Of a DNA stretch of 64,000 nt, positions 24,351 to 36,520 are shown piece after piece. Each line of letters starts with the position of its first letter. Positions within the stretch are counted from its first letter, which is position 1. This DNA is from Hyperoodon ampullatus (taxonomy: Eukaryota > Chordata > Mammalia > Artiodactyla > Ziphiidae), in NCBI GenBank assembly GCA_949752795.1, contig OX457074.1, positions 30,241,980 to 30,305,979 of the forward strand. Reading direction: 5' to 3'. The notes under the pieces were generated by a model, which was not told the DNA's origin, did no database searches, and saw nothing but the letters and a program-made list of their open reading frames with translations. A program made the position numbers and the translations under genes.

Positions 24351-24989
24351 ATAAATGAAGTACTAATACATGTTACAATACAGAAAAGCCACCCAGATCC
24401 TACTCATCTTGTGTGCTTTAAATCCATCAAGGTTGTGAAAATGAGGGAAAGTATCAGTAATTGTTCCAGAAAAAGAAACCTGGATCAGAATGGGAAAAGA
24501 CGTTTCCCTAGAGCTGGAGCAGCTGGTGAAAGTTGAAGTGGGCCTGTGGATTGGACCGCAATGTGGAAACCATCATAATTTCCTCATTTGGAGGTTCTGT
24601 GTTGGTTCCCTGGAAGAGTGCCCCCGTTTTGGGTAAAATGCACTGGAGTATTTGTGTTCAGTGGCTAAAGCAGTAAAGCAAGGAAGTCTGGGTAATCTGA
24701 GTGTGCAGCTACACGGTACCCTGTTCTGCTATTACAAGTTTCTGTAGGTTTGGAGTTACTGCAAAGTCAATAACTTTCCAAAACACCATGTCAAGACCAC
24801 ACCAGAAAGGCAGAGAACATATTACACTTTCTTATAGAGGCCAAGCCTTAATCCAGATCCGCTTCACACAAAGTCATGAACCTAACTGCCCTTATAGGAG
24901 TCCGCATGGAATTGACAGGCACTGTGGGAAGACTCTAGTGGGAGACACTGTGTCTTTGGTGTTGTGGATGACCTAAATATGATAGAAAC
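24351..24989. other. Intergenic, nothing recognised
   Basis: No gene, RNA or named repeat is evident. Confidence 0.35.
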
Positions 24990-25700
24990 CGTGGGATTTT
25001 CGAGTTCCAGTTTTCTACCTCACTCTACCAAAAAACTATTGGAAATAATAAAGGAACTCAGTGAAGTTACAAAATCAATACACAGAAAATCAACTGCATT
25101 TCTAAACACTAATCATGGACCATCAGAAAGAGGGAAAAAACAAACAAACAAACAAAAGCTATTTACAATTCCATCAAAAAGAACAAAATACCTAGAATAA
25201 ATTTAACGAAGGACGTGAAAGACCCGCACACTGAAAACTTTGGTGAAGAAACTGAAGACACAAATCAACGGAAAGGTATCGCGTGCTCATGGAATGCAAG
25301 AATCCATAGCGTTAAAATCTCCATTCTTCCCAAAGCAATGTACACAGTGAGCGTAACTCCTACCAAAATTCCAATGGTATTTTTCACAGAAACAGAGCAA
25401 ATCCTCCTAACATCTGTGTGGAGCCACAAAGGACCCCGAAGAGCCAAAACGACCCTGAGAAAGGAGAACGGGATGGAGGCATCTCGCTCCCTGACTCCAC
25501 ACTCTGCTGAGAAGCTACAGTCACCAAAACAGTGCGGAACTGGCACCAAAACAGGCACACGGTCCAGAGGGACGGGACGGAGAGCCCAGAATCCACCCCG
25601 CACGCGTGGGGCCCGTTAATTTACGACAAGGGGGCCAGGGACACACCGAGGGGAAGGACAGGCCCCACAATAAATGGTGCTGGGAAAAGTGGACCCCCCA
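24990..25700 (+). mobile_element. L1 ORF2 fragment
   Basis: This carries the conserved L1 ORF2 C-terminal region (aatcaatacacagaaaatca, then ctatttacaattccatcaaa, gaacaaaatacctagaataa, gttaaaatctccattcttcc) and runs through the GC-richer 'gagccaaaacgaccctgaga' part. Stops and indels break it. It ends before the L1 3' terminus. Confidence 0.85.
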
Positions 25701-26344
25701 TACCACATGCTGGCTACACAGCACACCGAAGTGACTAAAAACCCAGCTTTCCACACCAAGCCCTTCCTGGGTCGCATGAAGACGGACCCCCGTCAGCCGT
25801 CAGTCGCCCACAGGAAGCTTCTCCCCACTTCTTCTCACCTTTTCCTCCCGGCGTCGCCTGGGTCCTCAGGAAACTCAGCTTCCGTGGACACAGCCCTGCG
25901 TCGTCCCGAAACCGAAACCCCAGCGAGTCCTAAGGAGGCTGAATTCCTGTCAGCAGAGACGCTGAGCCAGCGTCTCAGCGGTGCCTGAGGAGACACAACT
26001 CCTCTCAGCTGCTCGCAGGGAGGGGGAACACGCATGCGCCCTGGGTCAGAGAGGCCCGCTCAGCGCCACCGTGTGGTCAGTGCAGGAACTGCAGGCCGCG
26101 CGTCCCTCACAGTTCACGGGTCACAGCGCTCCCTGCAGGCAGAACTGCGGAACCCATTCAACTTTGGGCGTTCACTGAAATGGAGACTGTGTCCCACAAC
26201 TTCTCCAAAAATAGTTAAGGAACCGTTAACTGGAAACCGTAGGACATGAAATGGAGGTAGACACGAACTTTACAACTTACGCCAACTCATTCAAAATTAT
26301 TCTTAGACACATTTAAAAGGCACAACTTCAAAATTATAGAAGAA
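25701..26344. other. GC-richer intergenic segment
   Basis: A local rise in GC and CpG at 25850-26150, with no recognised gene. It could be a small CpG-rich unique segment or an unrecognised repeat. Confidence 0.35.
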
Positions 26345-26554
26345 GGGCTTCCCTGGTGGCGCAGTGGTTGGGAGGTCTCCTGCCGATGCAAGGGACACGG
26401 GTTCGTGCCCTGGTCCGGGAGGATCCCACATGCTGCGGAGCGGCTAGGCCCGTGGGCCATGGCCGCTGAGCCTGCGCGTCCGGAGCCTGTGCTCCGCAGC
26501 GGGAGAGGCCACAACAGTGAGAGGCCTGCGTACCGAAAAAAAAAAAAAAAAAAA
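26345..26554 (+). mobile_element. CHR-2-type SINE
   Basis: The full head and body (ggcttccctggtggcgcagt to gaggcctgcgtaccgaaaaa) are followed by about 20 A. It is flanked by aattatagaagaa (left) and aattataggagaa (right) as the target-site duplication. Confidence 0.94.
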
Positions 26555-26559
26555 AATTA

Positions 26560-27279
26560 TAGGAGAAAATCTACATGAACTTGTGTTCGGTTAGGTAGAT
26601 CATGAGCTTTGAGTTTTAACACACAACACGAAAAGGAAATCCACAAAAAAAGAGCAAGTAATAGCATGGACTTTATAAACTTAAAGATTTCCACTCTGTG
26701 AAAGACCTTATTCAGAAAATCAAAAGACAAGCCAGAAGCTGGGAGAAAAATATCTGAAAACACATATCTAATAAAGGATTTGTCTCAAATATACAAAGAC
26801 CTCTAACACAAACAACCCCACTAAAAATAGGTAAAGATATGAACAGACACCTGGACAAAGAAGATATACAGACAGTATAAAAAAATATGCTCAGTATCAT
26901 ACACCATGAGGGAATTAGGAATTAATACAACAATGAGATATCACTGTACATCTATTAGAACTGCTGAACCCCAAGAAAATGACAATACCAGTTAATGCAA
27001 GGTGAGGAACAGCAGGAACTCTCCCTGCTTACTGGTGGAATGCATGTTCAGCTAATTTGTAAGACAGTTTGGCAGTTTTTTTCCAAAACTAAACAAGTCT
27101 TACCTTGGGATCCAACAATCGTGCTTCCAGTATTTAGGTAACTGCTTTGAAAAACTATATCCAAACACAAACAAGGATGGAATTATGCATAACAGCTCTA
27201 CTCATAATGGCTAAAAACTGGAAGAAATCAGGATGTCCTTCAATAGATAAATGCATAAGCAAACTGGGGTACATCCATG
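26560..27279 (+). mobile_element. L1 fragment, left part (split by LTR-like element)
   Basis: L1 late ORF2 sequence: ttaaagatttccactctgtg, then caaaagacaagccagaagct, aaaatatgctcagtatcata, agaactgctgaaccccaaga, up to 'aaactggggtacatccatg'. It resumes at about 27853 with acatacaacggaacactact. Confidence 0.83.
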
Positions 27280-27852
27280 TCATGGGGAACAGAATATGCC
27301 ACCCCAAAATGCTCTTAGGTGTAGGGATTATTTTGATCTGATTGGTTTTTTATAATAAAATGACACTGAAGAATTTCAGAAAACTGAGTAGAGTTTGCCC
27401 TTTTTGAGGGACATTTACATTTATAAGGGAAATCTCCATTTCAAGGGTGTGTCCCTCTGTGTAGAAAGATGATTAGATAGAAGGATGATTAAATAGAATA
27501 GAATAGAAGGATGATTAAATCTCAAGAAACCCCCATCAGTGGAGAAGTCCTGAGTTAAATCTGCATAATAACCATACCCTTGTTTACTGTGCATTGCATG
27601 ATAACCTGTCATAACTGGCTTCTCCCCTTCCCCAAAGTCTTGTTTTATTTGTTTGTTTTTAGCTGAAGATGGTATTTAAGGTGATGGCTTGGTCCATTTC
27701 AAGGAGTTACTCAGTTTTCCTGGGTATCTCCCATATATGCAAGAGGTATGAGTGTTACTAAAATTCTGTTTGTTTTTCTCCTATTAATCTTTTATTACAT
27801 GGAGGATCTCAACCAAGAACCTAGAAGGGTAGAGGGAAAATTGATTTTCCTC
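27280..27852 (-). mobile_element. LTR-like element copy 2, nested in L1
   Basis: This is the reverse complement of copies 1 and 3: it begins with the complement of the shared 3' end (aacagaatatgccaccccaa) and ends with ggaggatctcaaccaagaac, then agggaaaattgattttcctc. It interrupts an L1 at a point where the two halves rejoin cleanly, so it inserted as a unit. A short duplication, ccatg, may flank it. Confidence 0.78.
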
Positions 27853-28260
27853 CCATGCACATACAACGGAACACTACTCAGCAATAGAAAGAAATGAACC
27901 ATCAACCCACGGAAAGACATGGATGAATCTTAAGTGCATATTGCTAAGTGAAAGAATCCAGTCTGAAGAAGCTGCATGGAGTATGACCCCATTTACAACC
28001 CTCTAGGAAAGGCAAAGCTACATAGATGATAAGCAGACCATGTGTTGGGGAGTTTTAAGTATTCCATGTGACACTTTAGGACGGATACTTGTCGCTATGC
28101 ATTTGTCCAAACCCATAGATTTGTATAGCTCAAGGGGTCAATCATAATCTATTCAAATTTAGTTATTTAGGGTATAGGAGTGTTGCAGGATGGAATACAT
28201 AATGTGACAGAGTCTAACTGTATTAGAAATATATGGAAACAACCCACTGTAGGGGATGGG
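27853..28260 (+). mobile_element. L1 fragment, right part
   Basis: Continuation of the L1 split by the LTR-like copy: acggaacactactcagcaat, then gacatggatgaatcttaagt, ttgctaagtgaaagaatcca, and decayed 3' UTR to about 28250. Confidence 0.8.
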
Positions 28261-30734
28261 GTAAAAGGTGCTGACCTAAGTTACCTGTGGAAATGAATGG
28301 AATCTGTAGACTAAAGGCAAAATGGTCCATATATAAAGAGTGGGCTCTATTTTACGAAGTTCTTTCCAGGGTGTAGTAGCTAACAATTCTGAAACCTCTG
28401 CACATGTAACCTGGAAAGGAGCAATGCACACATAAATGGCAGATGGTGGGAGCCAGGCTCCTTGCTGTGGGCGTGGGAAGTTACAGATAAGCAAGGGGAG
28501 AGTCTCTGCCCTCATAATCCTGGATCTGGGCTTCCTGGAGGATGCTGACTGGCCGGGGGAAACACACAGATCTTTACCCTGGGAAGGTCCTGCAGAGGTA
28601 GGAACATCACACCGCAACTTTCCACCCATGTGGGCTAGAAAAATTCAGACCTCCAAAATCAGCCAAATGCAGCTTTTAAGACATTCTCGCCCCCAGATAA
28701 AGGAGCGTGAGGGTCTTGAATTACCCCTAGGCTGTCCCAGAATCCAGGCCCTGGGGGGTGGAGCCAGGATGGGGGTGCCTGGGCCTCTGACCACCAGCTG
28801 GTTGGAAGGAAGGAGACCAGTCCTGAGGGCAGGGGTTCCCTGAAGTCTGTGAGCCCAGGAGCCCCGATGGGGTTCATTCCCAGTGGGGACATGGGCGGGG
28901 CCTGCAGTGGTTCTATTTTCCACCCGGGACCTTCTGATGAAGCCACAGCAGCACTGGGCCCAGACGTCTCCTGGTGGTGTCTCAAACTCTGACACAACAG
29001 CTTTACAAGGAAATAAGAGAATGTGCTTCAGAACCTTCCAAAATGAGGGTACTTCGTCTAGGTACTTCAGGGAAGAGGTACAGCAGAGGACATGGAGAGG
29101 GGTCTGTCCCAGGAAGGCCCCATAGGATCCGGCTTGGTGACACTCCCCGACCCCATGAGTCCTCCCGCCTGGACCTGGACCCCTGGAGCACCAGAGAAGC
29201 ACTAGCTGAGTGCTTTTGCCTTGTAGCTGATCTTTCCTTTCTCAGACATGACTTGGAGTCTTGGAAAGAAATGCTGATTCTGTGAGATTGGCTTTTTCAA
29301 GTGGTTTCCTTCCCTCTGGTCCTGAAGCAGAAGGTTGGGGCCAAAGATGACTTGATGTTACCAGGGATGGGCCAGAGTGGGGAGAAGTCGGACCTGGGGC
29401 AGTTTGCTGCCCTCCACCTCCCGGGGTTAATACCCCCTCAGTTCACCTAGAACTGGAATTTCTAGTCATCCATTTATGACAGGAGGAGGTGGGGTAGCGG
29501 GAGGCCAAGGGGGTCATTTCAGCACCACGGATGTCTCTTTGTGTCAGAGCCACACACCCAGGTAGCTCCGCTCTGCAGGCTGGATCCCCTTAGAAATTAC
29601 ATCTGGGCTCACAGATTGTTAGTTCTCCATTCCAGCTTCCATGCCAGCGACCCATCTGGTTGTGCTCAGGCCGTGTACGTGCCATGGACAGAGGCCAGCC
29701 CTGGGAGTTGATCGCCACCTGGCAGCAGCAGGAAGTGTGACTCGAGCCATGGAGGGGAGTTTATAGGAGGTTCTCAGCTACAAGCCAAGTCACTGGGCTG
29801 TGAGTTGCTGCTCCATAAGTCGTGGCTTTATTTTCTGGAAAACTTACTTCTGGGGGCAGCCTTCTCTGTCAACTCAGATTTTCAAAAATATCTACTTTGA
29901 TTTGCTGCCAACTAATGTAATATGATAGAACCCAATTTGATCTTATTAACGTTGATAAGGCTGAATTAGCTAACGTCAGGCCCACTTCCAAAACGCACAA
30001 ATGTTGCCGAGGAGGGGACCCAGGGAAAGCACTGCATTGGAGGCCTCGTCTCTGCTGCAGCCCCCGGAGACCACTGATGCCCTTGTTCCTCGGACAGTGA
30101 GAAGGACACCAGCTTGAGTCATGGCTGCCAAGCACCTGGCACAGAGCCTGGGAAATCCCTTGCCCACCGGGGGCCATGGCACACATGTCTGCAAGATCAG
30201 GCCACAGCTCACTGAACAATAGTGCAAGAACGGCTCTTGCACCCAAGGAAGCAGCCCTGACACCACTTGCCCTGTCTGTTGGGCTTTTTGATTTCTCAGA
30301 TCCGCTACTCAATTTCCCAGTCTCTTCCTCTGGTCACCGCTGCCAGCATGCCTCTCCTACAACAGCAAATGCCTCCTGCCTTCCATTCTCTGTGCTCCAG
30401 CCGTGCTGCAGCTGAACTTTTTATAACAGAGCGCAGAGAACAAGTGCCCTGTGAGTGCACTGTGAGCAAAGTGGTGGCCTTACTGTGACCGTCGGGATGT
30501 GGTGTGGCTCCTTAGGGCTTCCTGGGTGTCTGGGTCAGCTGCACACGGGTGTCACCTGGTCACGTGCACGTACCTGAGTGCCTGCTGTTCCTTGCCATTG
30601 TTTGTCTCATTAGACAAAACGTCTGATCTCAGGGAGGCCGCACACCTGTACGCCAGGTGACCATCTCCTGAGGTCCACAACCGTGAGGGACAGATGCCAC
30701 TGGGGCCTTGTGTCTGAGTCAGACAGGGAGCCGA
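28261..30734. other. Intergenic, no gene recognised
   Basis: Moderate GC. Several open frames of 100-185 codons exist on both strands (for example 28645-29202 minus), but they show no domain, repeat each other in different frames and have no splice support. I see no RNA gene. Confidence 0.45.
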
Positions 30735-30946
30735 GGGCTTCCCTCGTGGCTCAGTGGTTGAGAGTCCGCCTGCCGATGCAGGGGACACGGGTTCGTGCCC
30801 CGGTCCAAGAAGATCCCACATGCCGTGGAGCGGCTGGGCCCGTAAGCCATGGCTGCTGAGCCTGCGCATCCGGAGCCTGTGCTCCACAATGGGAGAGGCC
30901 ACAACAGTGCGAGGCCCGCGTACCGCAAAAAAAAAAAAAAGAGAGA
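30735..30946 (+). mobile_element. CHR-2-type SINE
   Basis: ggcttccctcgtggctcagt, then the standard body to gtaccgcaaaaaaaaaaaaa. The duplication gggagccga is present on both sides (30726-30734 and 30947-30955). Confidence 0.94.
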
Positions 30947-30955
30947 GGGAGCCGA

Positions 30956-32699
30956 CGCCTCCAACACTGCCCACTCCCTGAGGGCAGGGCATCCCACCTC
31001 CCTGCCTGGACTGGGTGTGTGTCTTCCACAAGGAGAGGAGCCCACACGACGGACCCTTTATTTGGAAAAGATAAGCAAAATCAGGTGAAGCAATTTGATA
31101 CCTATTAAGATGATATCTTCATCCCGAATAGTACTCGAATGTATTTTTTAGAAGGTTAAAGTTATTTATTATAGCTTAAAAAATGGAATATCCAGCAGCA
31201 TGGCACTAATAAAGGAACACTCTGGAAGCTTTGCACTCCAAGAGAAGACGCTCACGTAACGGTGCTACTGAGATGAGAAGAACACAAAGACTGTAGAATA
31301 GATGTGAACAGGTGCCTGGTTCTGCATGTGCAAGACAAGTCACGTGACAACTGTGGACCAAGTCTGGGGACAGGCCAGGGGTTCTGATGGCAGGCAACAG
31401 TGACCTCCAGTAGGGGCCAGGTTTCCATGGGGAACGCCCATCTCCCCCCAAACCTAGATGTGCTTCCTGAAATCAGTGAGCACAGGAAGGTAGCGTAGGA
31501 GACAAAAGAACTCATTCATGGGCTCAATATCCCCAAGACCATTTGGCCTTTGTCCTCCAGCCGCAGATCTAAGCATCTATTAAACAGGAGCTAAGCAGGG
31601 CCAGAGCCAAACACAGAAGCTGCCACACAGTAGGTGCTCAATAAAGAACCATTGAATTCATGGAGCTGCTCCTAAGTGGGGTCCGAGTAAGGGATCTGAC
31701 ACATCTCACCACTCTTTATTGACTGAAAATGTCAGCCTGCTAACGAGGTCTAGGTAAATTAATTATAGAATTTAACACATTTATTTTAAAAGGCATTGCA
31801 AAGAGTGTCTTGACAAAGAACATACAACACCTGTCACGGTCATTATCCTAAAGATCGACTTACGTGCATTGTAGCCACTTAATAAAAAGCTAGCATTTAC
31901 TAGATGTCAATTATTAGCAGGTGACAGCTGGAAGCAATGTTCTACACATGCGTATCTACTCACATGCTAGAGCGTGGATACCACCATCTCTCTGGATGCA
32001 GCAAAAGACACACAACATGAGTTGCCAACTTATTTCTAGAAGTTCCTGCTCACATGGTGGGGGCACGGGAAGAAGAGGAGAAAACTTTAAACTATGGTCC
32101 TTTATTCTTAGAGACCTCAGTCCCCCAGCCACAAGGGACATGCTTCGTTGAAATAATGGCTAACGTAGGTAAAAATGAAAGAGGAACTTTGACTTACCCA
32201 GGAAAGTCCAAATCAGATGTTTTCCAGTTTGAAAGCATGTGAAGCAGGTGTTTTCAGAGTAGGTGTGCATCTGGGACCAGGGTGGGTGTCCACCAGCATG
32301 GAGGAGATAGGCCCAGGGCAGGGGGGACATGGGGCTGCTCTCCCAGTGGCCTGCAATGGATGCCGGTGCCCCCAAGACTTCACTGAGACCCCAGCCACCC
32401 ACATGGAGTAAACCCCTCGAGGCAGACTCTTCAGATGTGGCCCTCAAGACAGCACCAGGCCGTGTCTGCACCCTCCAGGGCCCTTTGAGGAGCTGCAGCT
32501 GAAGGAGGTGATGATGTCTCTCTGCCACTCCCCACACAGGTCCTGCACCTCATCCCCACAGCCTTTGCTTCTCTCTGCAGAACAAGCTCCCTCTTGCCCA
32601 CAGGTCCCTTCCAAGGCAGCGATGCTGGGAAGTCTGGTGCTCAGACCCAGAAGGAACCAGCAGGGAGGTTTTGTGGAGGCATCTGATGATCTCCCCAGA
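30956..32699. other. Intergenic with minor old repeats
   Basis: A MIR-like tail is visible at about 31600-31660 (cacagtaggtgctcaataaa). The rest has no recognised gene or RNA. Confidence 0.45.
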
Positions 32700-32813
32700 T
32701 TGAAAACGCTCACTTGGAAGAAAAGGGAACTCCTATGCACTGCTGGTGGAAGTGTAAATTGGTGAAGCCACTGTGGAAAACAGTAGGAAGTTACCTTAAA
32801 AAATTAGAAATAG
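32700..32813 (+). mobile_element. L1 fragment, left part (split by SINE)
   Basis: tatgcactgctggtggaagt, then tggtgaagccactgtggaaa, ending aaaattagaaatag, where the SINE entered. Confidence 0.85.
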
Positions 32814-33028
32814 GGGCTTCCCTGGTGGCGCAGTGGTTGAGAGTCCGCCTGCCGATGCAGGGGACACGGGTTCGAGCCCTGGTCCGGGAAGATCCCACAT
32901 GCCGGTGGAGCGGCTGGGCCCGTGAACCATGGCCGCTGAGCCTGTGCGTCCGGAGCCTGTGCTCCGCAACGGGAGAGGCCACAACAGTGAGAGGCCCGCG
33001 TACCGCAAAAAAAAAAAAAAAAAAAAAA
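32814..33028 (+). mobile_element. CHR-2-type SINE inserted in L1
   Basis: A near-consensus copy with a long A tail (33007-33028). The exact duplication attagaaatag occurs just before it (32803-32813) and after it (33029-33039). The L1 reads through when the SINE is removed, a clean case of SINE into L1. Confidence 0.96.
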
Positions 33029-33258
33029 ATTAGAAATAGACCTACCATATGACCCAGCAATGCCACTTCTGGGTATATATCCAAAGGAAATGAAATCAGT
33101 ATCTCAAAGAGATATCTGTGCCCCATGTTCATGGCTGCGTTACTCGCAAAAGCCAAGATATGGAAACAACCCGTGTCCGTCGATGGATGAGTGGATAAAG
33201 AAAATGTGAGATATGTATCTATACATATATATATATATATATAAATATAATGAAATAG
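33029..33258 (+). mobile_element. L1 fragment, right part
   Basis: accatatgacccagcaatgc, then cttctgggtatatatccaaa, gttcatggctgcgttactcg and gatggatgagtggataaaga, ending in an (AT)n tract at about 33223-33243. Confidence 0.88.
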
Positions 33259-33828
33259 CTGTCCAGGAGGAAGATTTTCCTTTACGCTTCTAGATTCTTC
33301 TGGTTGGTATAAGAATTAAATTGACATGAGGCAGATTAACAAGAGAAAATCAAACGAAGTTTAATGACATGTGTACATGGGAGAGACCCAGGGAAACTGA
33401 GTAACTCGCCAATGGCCAAACCTTCACCCTAAATACCATCTTCAGCTAAAGACCATAGAGGATGTCGGGTAGGGATGTGGGGCTTCAAAGGGAATGCAGA
33501 CAGTGCACCTGGTGACAGAAAAGCAGATGTTTGGTAAATCACCGCTTCCTAGGCCCTGCAGACACAGTGGGACGCAGACTGGACTCTGGTCTCCAGGCTC
33601 TGCTGAGTTTCCCCACCACACATAACCCACGTTCTTTGCAGATTTCTGTGGTGACAGCTCTGTTCCAGGAACAGACCCTTTATCTAAATTCTACAGGCAG
33701 CTAAGAGGGAGGTAAAAAAAAAAAAAAAAAACACTTCCTGAGTCTTCTGCTTCTTAAAATAATCAGCCTAAATGAATCCTCATGCCAGAGAGATACATTT
33801 TGGGATGACAGATTTTGCTCCCCTACAC
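33259..33828 (+). mobile_element. LTR-like element copy 3 (570 bp, TG...CA ends)
   Basis: The most complete copy of the family: it starts tgtccaggaggaagattttc and ends gattttgctcccctaca. It contains the shared blocks gtacatgggagagacccagg, gggaaactgagtaactcgcc and 'accctttatctaaattctac'. An A run at 33713-33731 is an internal expansion. Size and termini fit a solitary LTR. No coding frame is present. Confidence 0.75.
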
Positions 33829-35699
33829 AGTCAAGGACTCAGGCCCCCTGGCCGGCAGTGCTCTTCACAGATGTACATTTCTAGCCCCAGCACCTCCATT
33901 TCCAGGTCCCTTTATCTGAAGCCTTGGACAGGGGTCCTCTCCAGGCGCCTCTATGAGGCCTCCTTCGGGGAGGAGGGGAAACCTTGAAGGCACTTTCCCC
34001 ACTCTGACTTGGTACCCAGAACGTTTCCACTCTGAGCCCACCCCCTCACACCCACCCTCATCCTTGGGTCCGTAGAACCGACAGAGCCTTTTGCTGGGCC
34101 TCCCCCTGCGGTAAGACGACCCCTACGAGGCTCTGCTCTGCATAGTCCTCAACAGGCGCACCATTTCCTGGGGGAAAATGGAACAGCTGTAGATGCTTGC
34201 ATCGTTCATCACAGTAAGTGATTAAAGCTTTAGCACTTCCATTTGTGGCTTGTGGCTTTAATCGCTTACACCTAACAGCTCAGTTCCCTCTCAGCTGAGC
34301 TCCTGGCGCTCCGGACTTGCCCTTGTGCCTGTAGCCAGAGACAGCAGTCAGTTCGCAAGGGCTCGTGTGATTAGATTAGGCCCACTGGGGTCTTATCTCT
34401 CCAAAGGTCATTGATTAGGAACTTTAGTTACACCCGCAAAATCCCTTTGCTCTGTAAAATGACATAATCACAGGAGCAGCAGCAGGGGCAGCCACCCTGG
34501 GAGGCAAACTTCTCCGTGTTGCCAGCTGTCCACGGAGGCCGCTGTGCACTGCCTGCTGGGCCTTCAGCAGGCTCCTTATATCCTGTGTCCCAGCCCTCAG
34601 ACTACCCGGGGACATACTTGCTCACGGCATGATCAGGATGACCAGAACAACCAAGGAAAGATTTTGAGCAGTATTGAATTTATGGGCTTGGCCAGTGGCC
34701 GTGCTGCAGGGGCCACACAGCTGGGTGGTCCCCTGGTCCAGCAGCATCCCCACGAGAGCCCCGGTCCCCTACAAACATCAGATGACCTAGGGCAGCGCTC
34801 ATCTACTGAACTGAGCGGTTAGTGCCTGGAACTCTCAGCAGGACAAGATAATTTGTGGGCCATAATTTTATACAATTATACCAGATGCTTCTCTGTACAG
34901 ATCAACACTTTCATACCCTATCTGTCCTGTTCGGTCCGTACAGATTCACCTCATGTTGTACAGCGGAGGTGCCAGTTTGACAACTGTCCTGTTATGACGA
35001 TTTACATCCAAACCACGTGTAGGTGATCATGCCAGGAAGAGTCTTCCTACTCAGGTGAGCGTCTTTCTCTAGAGGCAGGGGTGGCATGAAGGAAAATTTA
35101 CTGGTCAAATCCATACACATTGTAATATGACTATGTACCGCCGAACGGCTCCTCAAAAAATAGCACTCATATGTACTCAAAATAGCGTAGAAGTATATAT
35201 ATTTACCCATGGTTTGACCACCCCGGGATATTGCTGATCTTCTCAGTTGTTACCCATCAGACAGGTAACAAGCACTGCAAGTAGCTTTAGTTTACATTTT
35301 CCAGGTTGGTAATCATTTCGTCATTGTCCAGTTGGGAAAACAGAAACCATACCAGTTAGTCTAACAGAGACCAGTGCACGTGGGGAGCTGGAGAATCACG
35401 CAGGGGGGACCCGAGACAAGAAAGACCCCACTCGGGGAGCTGGCACCGCCCGCGAGGCCGCAGGAACAAAGGACAGGGCTCCGGGCTCGCAGAGCCCATG
35501 CCCTTGGGGAAGGGCCGTCACCTGGCTGCGCTGAGACCTCTGTGGCTGGGCAGGCAGAGGGCTACTCAGAGCCGGGACGCAGACCTTGGAGAAGGTCCTG
35601 CCCAGGCGAAAGGTGGGATTACAGAGGGTCTCGAAGAAAACACAGGAGTGCGTCTTCTTTCTGTTACAGCATCTCTGAATTTGGTGTCAGAAAAGCGTT
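33829..35699. other. Intergenic, no gene recognised
   Basis: A small inverted repeat at 34214-34269 is listed separately. Positions 35370-35640 are GC-rich without a supported exon. Nothing else is identified. Confidence 0.4.
34214..34269. repeat. Small hairpin-forming inverted repeat
   Basis: gtaagtgattaaagc (34214-34228) pairs with gctttaatcgcttac (34255-34269) over 15 positions with one G-T type mismatch, leaving a 26-base loop. It could be the core of a short DNA-transposon relic or chance. Confidence 0.5.
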
Positions 35700-36520
35700 C
35701 TCAAATGGGACCCAAAAAATGAAATAACCATAAAGTAAAAGATTGCTAAATTGGACTTTGTTAAAATTAAGAACTTTAGGTAAAAACAATAGACACAAAT
35801 GGGAACGATGTATTTGCAATGCATGTATCCCATAAGGGATTCATACCCAGAACGTCTAAAGAACTGCTACAGATCAATTTTCTTTTTAAAGAGAGCCCAA
35901 TTAAAAATAATCAAAAGTTTGAACAAGCCCTTCAGAAAAGATGATATCTAAATGGCTAAGAAGCCTCGGACAGCCAATTCTACAGCATTACTGTTCAGGA
36001 AATTCAAACGAATATGTCATATACAGCACACACATCAGAATGACTAAAATTAAACAGACTAAATAAAATATTTTAAAACTGGCAAGATAAGCATTGCTGA
36101 TGGGAGTGTAAATTAGTACAACAACTTTGGAAAACTGCTTGGCAGTATCTATACAGCTGAGCATTCATACATACCCCCTCTGACACAGCCCGGCAGAGAT
36201 TATGGCTTATGCCCACGAAAAGACGTGCAAGTACGCAAAAGCTAGAAAAATTAGACAATTAAACATTTTATGCCAGTAATCAAACAGATACATATATTTT
36301 GATATATTCAAACAATAGTGCATAGCAATGATGAAATGAATGATTGCTGCATGAAATAATATGGATGACTTTCACAGACGTAACCTTGAGTGGAAAAGCT
36401 CGATATAAAAAAGTACCTAATGTGTGTTTGCATTGCTTGGAGGTCCAGAAACTGGCAAAGCCCAGTAGAGAATACAAGTGTGGCTAGTTTTGGGACAGGG
36501 TGACGTTCATTAAGAGGGCT
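35700..36520 (+). mobile_element. L1 late ORF2 / 3' fragment
   Basis: attgctaaattggactttgt, then aatcaaaagtttgaacaagc, ttgctgatgggagtgtaaat, ggaaaactgcttggcagtat and a 3' part at about 36350-36470. The frame is broken. Confidence 0.82.

Noticed and set aside
28645..29202. 185-codon minus-strand frame
   Set aside because: No domain, overlapped by other frames of similar length, no exon signals.
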